Origin: Streptomyces formicae
Lineage (GTDB): Bacteria > Actinomycetota > Actinomycetes > Streptomycetales > Streptomycetaceae
Assembly (NCBI RefSeq): GCF_002556545.1
Contig: NZ_CP022685.1
Coordinates: forward strand, 7,542,001-7,606,000
Length of the DNA: 64,000 nt
Direction of reading: 5' to 3'
Part shown: positions 49,684 to 58,932 of the stretch, one piece after another
How positions within the stretch are numbered: the first letter of the stretch is position 1
Layout: every line of letters starts with the position of its first letter
Position numbers and translations under genes: made by a program
The notes under the pieces: generated by a model
Databases searched by the model: none
Seen by the model: the letters and a program-made list of their open reading frames with translations, nothing else
Told to the model about the DNA's origin: nothing

Positions 49684-50616
49684 ATGGAACTACGGCAGCT
49701 CAGTTACTTCGTGACCGTCGCCGACGAGCTGCACTTCGGGCGGGCGGCCGAGCGGCTGCACATCGTGCAGTCGGCCGTCAGTCAGCAGATACGGCGTCTG
49801 GAGCGGGAGTTGGGCGCCGAGCTCTTCGACCGGTCGCCCCGGCACGTGCGGCTCACCGGGGCCGGGCAGCGGCTGCTGCCCGAGGCGCGCGCCGTGCTCG
49901 CCGCCGCCGAGCGGGCGCGGGAGGCGGTGGCGCGGCCGACGGGGCTGCGGCTCGCCACCAGTACCGGGCTCGGCGAGCACTTGGACCGGATCCTCGCCGA
50001 GTTCGCCGCGCGGGCGCCCGGCGTGCCCGTCGAGCTGGTGTCGGCGGGGGCCCGCGAGCGGCTCGAACAGGTCGTGGACGGGCGGGTCGACGCCGCCTTC
50101 GTACGGTCCTGCGATCCGGTGCCCGGCGTGCGGATCGTGCCGCTGTGGGACGACCCGCTGGTGGCCGTCCTGCCCGCCACGCATCCGCTCGCCGCCCGGC
50201 CCGAACTGGCGCTCGGCGACCTCGCGGGGCTGCCCCTGAGCATCACGCCGCGCCGCGCCAATCCCGCCCTCGTGGACCTCGTCGTGGGGGCGTGTCACGA
50301 CGCCGGGTTCGAGCCCGTGCCGGGGCCGGTCGGCGGTTCGCTCCAGGACAGGCTCGCCACGATCGGGGCGGGCGTCGTGCCGCAGTGGACGGTCGTCTAC
50401 GCCTCGCACGCGCGCGTGCTGCACAGCCCGAGGGTGGCCTTCGTGCCGTTCGGCGCACCCGGGCTCGCCCTCGCCACAGGGCTCGCGGTGCGGGCCAAAG
50501 CGACGGCGGGGGAGGAGTGGGTCAGGGAGCGGCCCGGGGGTGAGCTCGGCGTCTTCATCGAGGCGTGCCGGGCCGCCGCTTCTTCGGCCGTGCCCGCAGG
50601 GGCCCGTACCCCGTGA
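49684..50616 (+). CDS. LysR family transcriptional regulator
   Basis: 310 residues. HTH MELRQLSYFVTVADELHFGRAAERLHIVQSAVSQQIRRLE in consecutive blocks, followed by a substrate domain (LRLATSTGLGEHLDRIL, VPLWDDPLVAVLPATHPLA). Starts 9 bp after the AlkZ-like gene and precedes the small tautomerase gene by 150 bp on the same strand, which may be its target. The effector is unknown. Confidence 0.93.
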   Translation: MELRQLSYFVTVADELHFGRAAERLHIVQSAVSQQIRRLERELGAELFDRSPRHVRLTGAGQRLLPEARAVLAAAERAREAVARPTGLRLATSTGLGEHLDRILAEFAARAPGVPVELVSAGARERLEQVVDGRVDAAFVRSCDPVPGVRIVPLWDDPLVAVLPATHPLAARPELALGDLAGLPLSITPRRANPALVDLVVGACHDAGFEPVPGPVGGSLQDRLATIGAGVVPQWTVVYASHARVLHSPRVAFVPFGAPGLALATGLAVRAKATAGEEWVRERPGGELGVFIEACRAAASSAVPAGARTP

Positions 50617-50766
50617 CCTGCGGCGATCATCAAAGCTGATCGCTGCTGTCGCGGGCTGGCCCTTGGTCGCGGGGCGCGGCCGGGCTGAACTGGGGTCGTA
50701 CCGAAAACCCCGGTCCTGCCGGGAACGGAGCCGGGTGATTCCGGCCCTACACAAGGGAGTTCAGCC

Positions 50767-50949
50767 ATGCCCATCGTCACCGTCCAGCAGGGTCCCCGCG
50801 ACGTCGAGCTCAAGCGGGAGCTGGTCAAGCAGATCACCGACGCGTTCGTGGACGCGTACAAGATCCCGGCCGAGACCGTCCAGGTCTGGATCCAGGAGAC
50901 CCCGGCGGACAGCTGGGGCGCGGCGGGCGTGCTGACCGCCGACAAGTAG
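50767..50949 (+). CDS. 4-oxalocrotonate tautomerase-like protein
   Basis: 60 residues, full length for the family. After Met removal the N-terminal Pro (PIVTVQQGP) is the catalytic base; the ELVKQITDAFVDAYKIPAETVQVWIQE segment matches the family core. Small hexameric tautomerases act on enol/keto acids in aromatic catabolism or on unknown substrates. Separately transcribed gene with AAGGGAG just upstream of the ATG. Confidence 0.9.
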   Translation: MPIVTVQQGPRDVELKRELVKQITDAFVDAYKIPAETVQVWIQETPADSWGAAGVLTADK

Positions 50950-51020
50950 CGGCCGCGGGGCGGGGGCGGCGGGGGCGGCTGGGCGGAGCCACGGGGGTGT
51001 TCCCGCCCGGCGCCGCCCAC

Positions 51021-51062
51021 CTAAGGCAGAAGCCCCGCCCCCTAAGGCAGAAGCCCCGCCCG
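51021..51062. repeat. 21-bp tandem duplication at the end of the GAF-LuxR gene
   Basis: The unit CTAAGGCAGAAGCCCCGCC(C/G) occurs twice in tandem. The inner copy supplies the last codons and the TAG of the regulator gene; the outer copy repeats them just past the stop. Confidence 0.8.
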
Positions 51063-51878
51063 CCGCGCCGCCACCACCGCTTCCAGCCGTGTGTGCGCCC
51101 CCAACTTCCGCATCGCGGACCGCAGATACCCCTTCACCGTCTCCGGGCGCAGCCCCAGCCGCGAGGCGGCCACCGCGTTCGTGACGCCCGTGGCGACGCA
51201 CGCCAGGACGTCCATCTCGCGCGGCGCGAGCGACACGGGGCGCTCGCCGTCGCGCTCCCGGACCGTCGACGCCGACTCCAGGCGCCCCGTCACCGAGAGG
51301 AGTTCCGCCCGCAGCTCCGGGTCCACGATGCGCGGGGCCAGCGCGCGCAGCGCCCCGTGCGCCTCGCGGACCACCTCCCACGCGCCGGGTCCCGCCACCG
51401 GTTCGCGGGCCGCCGCGAGCAGGGACCGGGCCTCGTCCCGTACGACGAGGGCCTGCTCCACGTCCCGTGCCGCGGCCACCGCCGCGGAGAGCGCGCGGTC
51501 GCCGAGCGGCTGGGCCGCGCGCAGCGCGCCGTACAGGACGCCCCGCACCTGGCGGCGCACCACCACCGGCACGGCGAGCACCGAGCGCAGGCCCTCGGCC
51601 TCGACCGCCGCGTCGTACTCGTGGCTGATATGCCGGGATTCGCTGTAGTCGGTGACCGCGCACGGGCGCGAGAGGGCGGCCGCCTTGCCGCCGAGGCCGC
51701 TGCCCGCCGACACCGCGAGCCCGCACAGGGCACGCGTCGCGGTGCCGCTCAGCTCCCCGATGCGCAGTTGCCGCTGGCCTTCGAGGAGTCCGCCGAAGGC
51801 CACCGGGAGCCCCGTGCCGCGGCGCAGCCGCAGCAGCGCGGCCCGCATCTCCACCGTCTCCCCGCCGTCTGCCGACAC
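51042..51878 (-). CDS. GAF-domain LuxR family transcriptional regulator
   Basis: 278 residues. Residues ~30-150 form a GAF-like domain (LSGTATRALCGLAVSAGSGLGGK, HISHEYDAAVEAEGLRSVLAVPVVV). The C-terminal LuxR HTH is LAPREMDVLACVATGVTNAVAASRLGLRPETVKGYLRSAMRKLGA in blocks. It is divergent from the acyl-CoA synthetase gene (118 bp between starts) and probably regulates it. The sensed ligand is not apparent. Confidence 0.9.
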   Translation of the reverse strand: MSADGGETVEMRAALLRLRRGTGLPVAFGGLLEGQRQLRIGELSGTATRALCGLAVSAGSGLGGKAAALSRPCAVTDYSESRHISHEYDAAVEAEGLRSVLAVPVVVRRQVRGVLYGALRAAQPLGDRALSAAVAAARDVEQALVVRDEARSLLAAAREPVAGPGAWEVVREAHGALRALAPRIVDPELRAELLSVTGRLESASTVRERDGERPVSLAPREMDVLACVATGVTNAVAASRLGLRPETVKGYLRSAMRKLGAHTRLEAVVAARRAGLLP

Positions 51879-51996
51879 GCGTTCGCCCTTTCACCTCGCG
51901 ACACCCCCGTCCGGGGGTGGTGAGATCCGCATCACGGATTACACGATGTTACGTAGCGTCCGGCGATGAGAGCGGCCACTAGGTACGGGAGTGCAG

Positions 51997-53715
51997 ATGA
52001 CGACCACCGGCACGAGTGCCACCGAGCAGTTCCGTACCGCGCGGGACTTCCTCCTGCGCCACCGGGAGGATTACACCACCGCGTACGAGGGCTTCGCCTG
52101 GCCCAGGCCCGAGCGGTTCAACTGGGCCCTCGACTGGTTCGACGTGATCGCCGAGGGCAACGAGCGGACCGCGCTGCACATCGTCGAGGAGGACGGCACC
52201 GAGTCCCTCTCCTCCTTCGCGCGGCTCTCCGAGCGCTCCAACCGCGCGGCCAACTGGCTGCGCGCGCAAGGCGTACGGCCCGGTGACCGTGTCGTCGTCA
52301 TGCTCGGCAACCAGGTCGAGCTGTGGGAGATCGCCCTCGCCGCGATGAAGCTGCGCGCGGTCGTCATCCCCGCGACGCCGCTGCTCGGCCCCGTCGACCT
52401 GCGCGACCGGATCGACCGGGGCCGCGCCAGGCACGTCGTCGTGCGCCCCGACGACACCGCGAAGTTCGCCGACGTGCCCGGCGATTACACCCGGATCGTG
52501 GTGGGTGGCGCGGCGGGCGAGGGGGAGGGGGAGGAGGACGCGGGAGGCGCCGGATGGATCTCGTACGACGGTGTCGACGACGCGTCCGCGGCCTTCGAGC
52601 CCGAGGGGATCTCCCTCGCCGACGACCCGCTGATGCTCTACTTCACCTCGGGCACCACCGCCAGGCCCAAGCTGGTCGAGCACACCCACGTGTCCTACCC
52701 CGTGGGCCACTTGGCGACGATGTACTGGATCGGGCTCAAGCCCGGCGACGTCCATCTGAACATCTCGTCGCCCGGCTGGGCCAAGCACGCCTGGTCGAAC
52801 CTCTTCGCCCCGTGGAACGCCGAGGCCACCGTCTTCATCCACAACTACAGCCGCTTCGACGCGGGGCGGCTGATGGCCGAGATGGACCGCGCGGGCGTGA
52901 CGTCGTTCTGCGCGCCGCCCACCGTGTGGCGCATGCTCATCCAGGCCGATCTGACCCAGCTGCGGACCCCGCCGCGCGAGGTCGTCGCCGCGGGCGAGCC
53001 GCTCAACCCCGAGGTCATCGAGCAGGTGCGGCGCGACTGGGGCGTCACCATCCGGGACGGCTTCGGACAGACCGAGACGGCCGTACAGGTCGCCAACTCG
53101 CCCGGCCAGAAGCTGAAGCCGGGCTCCATGGGCAGGCCGACGCCCGGCTTCGTCGTCGAGCTGCTCGACCCGGTGACCGGCGAACCCGGCGCGGCGGAGG
53201 GCGAGATCTGCCTCGACCTGGGCGCGGACCCCGTCGGCCTGATGGTCGGCTACCACGGCGACCCGGAGCGCACCGCGGAGGCGATGAAGGGCGGCTACTA
53301 CCGCACCGGCGACATCGGCTCGCGCGACGCCGACGGGTACATCACCTACGTCGGCCGCGCCGACGACGTCTTCAAGGCGTCCGACTACAAGATCTCCCCG
53401 TTCGAGCTGGAGAGCGCGCTCCTGGAGCACGAGGCGGTGGCCGAGGCGGCCGTCGTCCCCGCGCCCGACCCGGTGCGGCTCGCGGTCCCCAAGGCGTACG
53501 TCGTGCTCGCGAAGGGCTGGACGCCGGACGGGAAGACGGCGCAGGCGATCTTCGAGTACACCCGCTCGGTGCTGGCCCCCTACAAACGCGTCCGCCGCAT
53601 CGAGTTCACCGAGGAGCTGCCCAAGACCGTCTCGGGCAAGATCCGGCGCGTCGACCTGCGGGGGCGTACGGCGGAGGGGGCCACGGACGAGTGGACGGAG
53701 CAGGGGAAGGGCTGA
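51997..53715 (+). CDS. AMP-dependent acyl/aryl-CoA synthetase
   Basis: 572 residues from the ATG at 51997 (GGGAG five bases ahead); a GTG two codons earlier is open. ANL-superfamily motifs: P-loop LYFTSGTTARPKLVEH, DGFGQTETAV, YYRTGDIGSRDADGYI with the hinge region VGRADDVFKASDYKISPFELE, and the catalytic Lys in PKTVSGKIRRVDL. The sequence around W-A-K-H-A-W and the overall layout resemble medium-chain/benzoate ligases (ACSM type). Activates an acid as acyl-AMP then acyl-CoA. A Gly/Glu-rich insertion lies at ~175-185. Probably under the divergent GAF-LuxR regulator. Confidence 0.92.
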   Translation: MTTTGTSATEQFRTARDFLLRHREDYTTAYEGFAWPRPERFNWALDWFDVIAEGNERTALHIVEEDGTESLSSFARLSERSNRAANWLRAQGVRPGDRVVVMLGNQVELWEIALAAMKLRAVVIPATPLLGPVDLRDRIDRGRARHVVVRPDDTAKFADVPGDYTRIVVGGAAGEGEGEEDAGGAGWISYDGVDDASAAFEPEGISLADDPLMLYFTSGTTARPKLVEHTHVSYPVGHLATMYWIGLKPGDVHLNISSPGWAKHAWSNLFAPWNAEATVFIHNYSRFDAGRLMAEMDRAGVTSFCAPPTVWRMLIQADLTQLRTPPREVVAAGEPLNPEVIEQVRRDWGVTIRDGFGQTETAVQVANSPGQKLKPGSMGRPTPGFVVELLDPVTGEPGAAEGEICLDLGADPVGLMVGYHGDPERTAEAMKGGYYRTGDIGSRDADGYITYVGRADDVFKASDYKISPFELESALLEHEAVAEAAVVPAPDPVRLAVPKAYVVLAKGWTPDGKTAQAIFEYTRSVLAPYKRVRRIEFTEELPKTVSGKIRRVDLRGRTAEGATDEWTEQGKG

Positions 53716-53752
53716 GCCCGGTAGAGCTACGCCCGGTGCGGCTGGCAGGCGG

Positions 53753-55441
53753 TCAGTCCCCCCGTCGCCACACCGTCATGTCCGCGGTCAGGAAGCCGAT
53801 GTCGGGCACGGCCGTCGACTTCACCTGGACCACGAGCAGGGCGATGTCTCCGTTGCGGTGCTTCACGCAGATCTCGCTGCCCGCGGCGGCCGCGGCGAGG
53901 GGCAGGCGGTGTTCCTTCGCCCCGGTGAGTTCGAAGCGGCACTTGTCGAGGTCGGCGCCCGGCTTGGCGTAGCGCAGGAGGAGGACGCTGGTGTCGCTCT
54001 CCAGCGCGCATCCGGCGTCCTTCGCGCAGGTGAAGCGGATGTCGCCGGTGAGGTTCTCGCGCCGGGTCGGCTCCTTGAGGCTGACGGAGGTCTTCGCGTC
54101 CAGCCACTGCCCGGGGTGGGCCTCGCCCCGGGGCGAGGCGTCCTTGGAGGACGGCGCGCGGGACGTTCCCTTGCCTCCGCCGGACCCGGCGCGCTCTTCG
54201 GCGCCCGCCTCGTTCGCCTCGTCAGCCCCGTCCGCGTCCCGGCCGTCGGACTTCGCCGACCTCGACGACTTCCCGAGCGGCTCGCCGGACGCGTTCGGGC
54301 GGGCCCCCGACGCCTTGTCCCCGTCCTTGTCGCCCGCGCTTCCTCCGCGCAACGCGTCCGTCGCGTCCATGACCGTCCACGCCAGCGCCGTGAGCACCAG
54401 CGCGCCCGCCGTCACCGCCGCCGCCGTGACGAGGCCGGTCCTGCGTCTTCGCGTCGGCGACGGGTCCTGTGCCGTCGGGTACGACCCCGGGGGCAGGTGC
54501 CGCGTGGGGAACGCCAGGGACCGGGTGGTGGTGTCGGTGAGCGGCGACGGAACCGTCACCTCCGGGCCCATCACCTCGCGCCACACGGCGGGCCCCGCCC
54601 CGGCGTCGGCCTCATGGCCGAGCCGCTGTCGGCACCAGTCGATGATCTCCGCAGGAGTGGCCCGTTCCGCCGGGTCGGCGGCCATGCACCGGGCGATGAG
54701 CGGTCGCAGCTCCTCGGGCAGCAGGGACAGGTCGGGCGTGGAGTGGACGATCCGGTAGAGCACGCTGACCGCGGGGCCGTCCCCGTACAGCGATTCGCCG
54801 AGCGCCGCGAACGCCGCGGTCTGACCGAGTGCGAAGACGTCGGTCGCCGCCGTGACGTCGCCCCCGGACGCCTGCTCGGGAGCCATGAACTGGGGCGTGC
54901 CGACGGCGGCCCCCGTGGCGGTGTACGAACTGACGCCGGAGGCCAGCGAGATGCCGAAGTCGATGACGCGCGGGCCTTCGGCGGAGAGCAGGACGTTCGA
55001 CGGCTTCAGGTCACGGTGCACGACGCCCGCGCCGTGGATGGCCGCCAACGCCTCGGCCACGCCCGCCACCAGCCAGAGGACAGCGCGCACCGGCAGCGGG
55101 CCGTGGCGCCCGACGGCCTCGGACAGGGAGGGACCGGGGACGTACAGCGTGGCCAGCCAGGGCGGTGTGCCGTCCGCGTCGCCGTCGATCAGCTCGGCGG
55201 TGTACGCGCCCCTGACCCGCCGCGCGGCCTCCATCTCCCGGCGGAAACGGCGCCGGAAGGCGGGGTCGTCGGCCAGCTCTGAGCGTACGACCTTGATCGC
55301 CACCGGTCGGCCGCCCCGCGTGTGGGACAGATAGACCCGGCCCATGCCGCCCGCGCCGATCCGGGCGGCCAGCCGATATCCGGCCACCACGCCTGGATCG
55401 TCCGCCCCCAGCGGCCGGAACACCGCGCTCGCGTCGGTCAT
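53753..55441 (-). CDS. Serine/threonine protein kinase, single-pass membrane
   Basis: 562 residues. Kinase domain at ~20-290: IGAGGMGRVYL (29-38), Lys50 in VAIKVV, HRDLKPSNVLL (142-152), DFG (161-163), VGTPQFMAPEQ. Then a Pro/Thr linker, one membrane helix (TAAAVTAGALVLTALAWTV, ~345), a Ser/Gly/Asp-rich low-complexity stretch, and an extracellular C-terminal domain of ~130 residues (GDIRFTCAKDAGCALESDTSV, KCRFELTGAKEHRLPL) with four Cys. No PASTA repeats. Cytoplasmic kinase with an exported sensor-like domain. Monocistronic. Confidence 0.94.
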   Translation of the reverse strand: MTDASAVFRPLGADDPGVVAGYRLAARIGAGGMGRVYLSHTRGGRPVAIKVVRSELADDPAFRRRFRREMEAARRVRGAYTAELIDGDADGTPPWLATLYVPGPSLSEAVGRHGPLPVRAVLWLVAGVAEALAAIHGAGVVHRDLKPSNVLLSAEGPRVIDFGISLASGVSSYTATGAAVGTPQFMAPEQASGGDVTAATDVFALGQTAAFAALGESLYGDGPAVSVLYRIVHSTPDLSLLPEELRPLIARCMAADPAERATPAEIIDWCRQRLGHEADAGAGPAVWREVMGPEVTVPSPLTDTTTRSLAFPTRHLPPGSYPTAQDPSPTRRRRTGLVTAAAVTAGALVLTALAWTVMDATDALRGGSAGDKDGDKASGARPNASGEPLGKSSRSAKSDGRDADGADEANEAGAEERAGSGGGKGTSRAPSSKDASPRGEAHPGQWLDAKTSVSLKEPTRRENLTGDIRFTCAKDAGCALESDTSVLLLRYAKPGADLDKCRFELTGAKEHRLPLAAAAAGSEICVKHRNGDIALLVVQVKSTAVPDIGFLTADMTVWRRGD

Positions 55442-55685
55442 CTGCCCCTACCCCCTACCACCTGCTCCCTGGAGCTTCTCGTGCTCCAGGAACCCCTGAT
55501 CCCCTGGTCGAACCGGTGGGTCGACCACGGAAGAGCCTAAGGCGTGTGGCCGGAACCGATCACGGCCGGAGTCGCTTCACGTCCCTCAGCCCTCCACGGG
55601 CCACAGCTCGCACCAAGCCGATCCGGCCGCGGCTCCGAATCACCGGTGCGGGGCTCGATCGCCCCGACGTCGAAAGAGGGGCGGC

Positions 55686-56951
55686 ATGACGCGCAGGCAG
55701 CGGACGGCAGTGGTGGGGAGCGGGGTCGCGGGGCTGACCGCGGCGTACGTTCTGCGGGGCAGACACGAGGTGACGCTGTACGAGAGCGACGGGCGGCTCG
55801 GCGGGCACGCGCACACGCGCGACGTGGTCTCCGGGGACGGCAGGGCGCACCCGGTCGACTCGGGGTTCATCGTGCACAACGAGCGGACGTACCCGCATCT
55901 GCTCAGGCTCTTCGACGAGCTGGGGGTGGTGACGCGGCCCACGGGGATGAGCATGTCCGTGCGGTGCGAAGGGTGCGGCCTGGAGTACGCGGGGGCGCGC
56001 GGCCCGCGCGGTCTGTTCGCCAGGCCCGCCAACGCCGTCACCGTCCCGTATCTGCGGATGCTCACCGAGGTGCCCCGGTTCCACCGCGCGGCGCGGCAGG
56101 TGCTGGCCGACGAGGAGCGGGACGACGGGCCGACCCTGGGCGACTTCCTGGCGGAGCGCGGCTTCTCGCGGTACTTCGTCCGGCACTTCGTGACGCCGGT
56201 GGTCTCGGCCGTCTGGTCCTGCCCCGCGACGACCGCGCTGCGCTATCCGGCCCGCTACCTCTTCCGCTTCCTCGACCACCACGGGATGCTCGCCGTGAGC
56301 GGGTCCCCGAGCTGGCGCACCGTCGTGGGCGGCTCGCGCGACTACGTGACGCGGATCGGCAAGCAGCTCGACGCCGTGCACACCTCGACTCCGGTGCGGG
56401 CGCTGCGGCGCGGCTGGGACCGGGTCGAGCTGACCACGGAGGACGGTGCCACCGCCACCTACGACTCGGTGGTCGTCGCCACCCACCCGGATCAGGCGCT
56501 GCGGCTCATCGCCGATCCGACCGACGCCGAGCGACGGGTGCTCGGCGCGTTCCGCTACTCCCGCAACCGGACGCTCCTGCACACCGACACGTCGGTCCTG
56601 CCGCGCCGCGCGGGCGCCCGTGCCGCGTGGAACCACCTGCTGCCCGCGTGTGACGCCGGTGCCGAACAGGTGCGCGTGAGCTACGACATGAACCGGCTCC
56701 AGGGCATCGAGACGCCGGAGACGTACGTGGTCAGCCTCGGTGACCACGACATCCCCGCGGAGCGGGTCCTGGACCGCATGGTCTACGAACACCCCGTCTA
56801 CACACCGGAGTCGGTGGCCGCGCAGCGCAGGCTGCCCGCCCTGAACAGCCAGGTGACCGTCTTCGCCGGGGCGTACCACGGCTGGGGCTTCCACGAGGAC
56901 GGCTGCCGCTCCGGGGCGGCGGCGGCCGCGGCCCTGGGGGTGCGGTGGTGA
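55686..56951 (+). CDS. FAD/NAD(P)-dependent oxidoreductase of lipid-modification operon
   Basis: 421 residues. N-terminal Rossmann motif VVGSGVAGLTAAYVL with YESDGRLGGHAHT, then DSGFIVHNERTYPHLLRLFDEL and a C-terminal FAD segment (FAGAYHGWGFHEDGCRSG). It belongs to the amine-oxidase-like group usually encoded beside DUF1365 and cyclopropane-synthase-like genes. In Rhodobacter the equivalent genes serve methylated and furan fatty acids (recalled). First gene of a four-gene overlapping operon; likely oxidises or desaturates a phospholipid acyl chain at the membrane. Confidence 0.9.
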   Translation: MTRRQRTAVVGSGVAGLTAAYVLRGRHEVTLYESDGRLGGHAHTRDVVSGDGRAHPVDSGFIVHNERTYPHLLRLFDELGVVTRPTGMSMSVRCEGCGLEYAGARGPRGLFARPANAVTVPYLRMLTEVPRFHRAARQVLADEERDDGPTLGDFLAERGFSRYFVRHFVTPVVSAVWSCPATTALRYPARYLFRFLDHHGMLAVSGSPSWRTVVGGSRDYVTRIGKQLDAVHTSTPVRALRRGWDRVELTTEDGATATYDSVVVATHPDQALRLIADPTDAERRVLGAFRYSRNRTLLHTDTSVLPRRAGARAAWNHLLPACDAGAEQVRVSYDMNRLQGIETPETYVVSLGDHDIPAERVLDRMVYEHPVYTPESVAAQRRLPALNSQVTVFAGAYHGWGFHEDGCRSGAAAAAALGVRW

Positions 56952-57685
56952 GCCCGGACGTGGTGCCCGCGCTCTATCCGAGCCTCGTCACCCACGTCCG
57001 CACCCGGCCCGAGCGGTACGTCCTGACGCACCGCACCTACCTGTGGCTCGTCGACCTCGACCGGCTGCCCGTACTGCCCCGGCCGCTGCGGGCGCTCGCC
57101 CGGTTCGAGGGGCGCGACCACTTCGCGGGGCGTCCCGACGGCATCAGGGCGGGGCTCGAACGCTTCCTCGCCGCGCACGGAGTGGACCTGGCGGGCGGGC
57201 GCGTCCTGATGCTCGCCAACGCGCGCGTGCTCGGCCACGTCTTCAACCCGCTGACGCTCTTCTGGTGTTACGGCCCCGGGGGCGAGCCGTGCCGCGTGGT
57301 GGCCGAGGTGCACAACACCTACGGCGAGCGGCACGCCTATCTCCTGGAGCCGGACGGCGCGGGCCGTGCCGAGGTCGCCAAGGAGTTCTACGTCTCGCCG
57401 TTCTTCCCGGTGGACGGCGCCTACCGGATGCGCCTTCCGGTGCCGGACGAACGGCTGCGGATCGCCGTCGAGTTGACGCGCGACGGGGACAGCGTCTTCA
57501 CCGCGACCGTACGGGGCGAGCGGCGTCCCGCGACCGCGCGGAACCTGCTGCGCGCCCTCGCCCGCCACCCCTGGCCGACGCTCGCGGTGAGCGCGGCCAT
57601 CCGTCGGCACGGGATCCGCCTGTGGCTGCGCGGCCTGCCCGTCCAGGACAGGCCGGACCATCGCGTACAGAAGGGAATGCAGTGA
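56948..57685 (+). CDS. DUF1365 family protein
   Basis: About 245 residues; two adjacent GTG codons (56945, 56948) overlap the upstream stop. Family segments are clear: RTYLWLVDLDRLP, LMLANARVLGHVFNPLTLFWC, VAEVHNTYGERHAYLL and KEFYVSPFFPVDGAYRM. Biochemical role unknown; it almost always sits between the FAD oxidoreductase and the cyclopropane-fatty-acid synthase homologue, as here, and its stop overlaps the next start. A lipid-modification partner role is inferred. Confidence 0.92.
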   Translation: MSPDVVPALYPSLVTHVRTRPERYVLTHRTYLWLVDLDRLPVLPRPLRALARFEGRDHFAGRPDGIRAGLERFLAAHGVDLAGGRVLMLANARVLGHVFNPLTLFWCYGPGGEPCRVVAEVHNTYGERHAYLLEPDGAGRAEVAKEFYVSPFFPVDGAYRMRLPVPDERLRIAVELTRDGDSVFTATVRGERRPATARNLLRALARHPWPTLAVSAAIRRHGIRLWLRGLPVQDRPDHRVQKGMQ

Positions 57686-58932
57686 CCACGCACGTCTTCG
57701 AACCCGACGGTGGCATCGACGCCGACCGGTGGCCCGACGTGGCCGCGGTGCCGCGCTGTTCGCCGGTGCGGCAGGCGATCGCGCGCGCGATCGTGCTGCG
57801 CGCGCTGCGCCGTCTTCCGCTGCGGGTGCGGCTGGGGGACGCCGAACAGTTCGGCGTGCGCGGCCCGTTGCTGGTCGTCCGCGCGCCTGAGGCGTTCTGG
57901 CGGCGGATCGCGGTCGGCGGGCTCATCGGCTTCGGGGAGTCCTATCTGGCGGGGGAGTGGGAGGCCGACGACCTCGTGGGCGTACTCGGCGTGCTCGCCC
58001 GGCACGCCGCCACCCTGGTGCCCGCGCCGCTGCAACGGCTGCGCGGGCTGTGGGCGCCCCGGCAGCCCGACGCCCAGCGCAACACCCTGACCGGCGCGCG
58101 GGCCAACGTCCACCGGCACTACGACCTGTCCAACGACCTCTTCGCGCTCTTCCTCGACGAGACGCTCAGTTATTCGTCGGCGATCTTCGAACGGCCGCAC
58201 GGCAGTTGGCGGGAGCTGCCCGCCGCCCAGCACCGCAAGATCGACCGGCTGCTCGATCTGTGCGGCGTGACCGAGGGCAGCAAGGTGCTCGAAATCGGCA
58301 CGGGCTGGGGCGAGTTGGCGATCCGGGCGGCGGCGCGCGGTGCGGTCGTCCACTCGGTCACGCTCTCCGCCGAGCAGTGCGAGCTGGCCCGTGAGCGCGT
58401 CAGGGCGGCCGGGTTCGAGGATCGCGTGCGGATCGAGCTGTGCGACTACCGGCAGGTCACCGGGCGTTACGACGCCGTCGTCAGCGTCGAGATGATCGAG
58501 GCCGTCGGCGCGGAGTACTGGCCCGCCTACTTCCACGCCCTGGAAACCCTGCTCGCGCCGGGCGGCCGGGTCGCGCTCCAGGCCATCACCATGCCGCACG
58601 ACCGCATGCGCGCCTCGGCGGGCACGCACACCTGGATCCAGAAGTACGTCTTCCCCGGCGGCCTGATCCCCTCCCTGCGGGCCGTCGAGGAGACGGCGGC
58701 CGCGCACACGTCGCTGCGCGTCACGGCCTGTGAGGGGTACGGGGCGCACTATGCGGAGACCCTGCGACTGTGGCGCGAGCGCTTCGCCCAACAGGCGGCG
58801 CGCGTGGACGAGTTGGGCTTCGACGCCACCTTCCGGCGGATGTGGGACTTCTACCTCGCCTACTCCGAGGCGGGCTTCCGCTCGGGGTATCTCGACGTCC
58901 ACCAACTCCAGTTGTCAGGAGGCCCGTCGTGA
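57682..58932 (+). CDS. Cyclopropane-fatty-acyl-phospholipid synthase family methyltransferase
   Basis: 416 residues from a GTG with AAGGGA upstream, overlapping the previous stop. The SAM-binding motif is VLEIGTGWGELAIRAA, followed by SVTLSAEQCELARERV, VVSVEMIEAVG and the C-terminal FPGGLIPSL and MWDFYLAYSEAGFRSGY segments, all diagnostic. An N-terminal ~100-residue lipid-binding region precedes (FGESYLAGEWEADDLVG). Transfers a methyl(ene) from SAM to an unsaturated acyl chain of membrane phospholipid. Confidence 0.94.
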   Translation: MTTHVFEPDGGIDADRWPDVAAVPRCSPVRQAIARAIVLRALRRLPLRVRLGDAEQFGVRGPLLVVRAPEAFWRRIAVGGLIGFGESYLAGEWEADDLVGVLGVLARHAATLVPAPLQRLRGLWAPRQPDAQRNTLTGARANVHRHYDLSNDLFALFLDETLSYSSAIFERPHGSWRELPAAQHRKIDRLLDLCGVTEGSKVLEIGTGWGELAIRAAARGAVVHSVTLSAEQCELARERVRAAGFEDRVRIELCDYRQVTGRYDAVVSVEMIEAVGAEYWPAYFHALETLLAPGGRVALQAITMPHDRMRASAGTHTWIQKYVFPGGLIPSLRAVEETAAAHTSLRVTACEGYGAHYAETLRLWRERFAQQAARVDELGFDATFRRMWDFYLAYSEAGFRSGYLDVHQLQLSGGPS

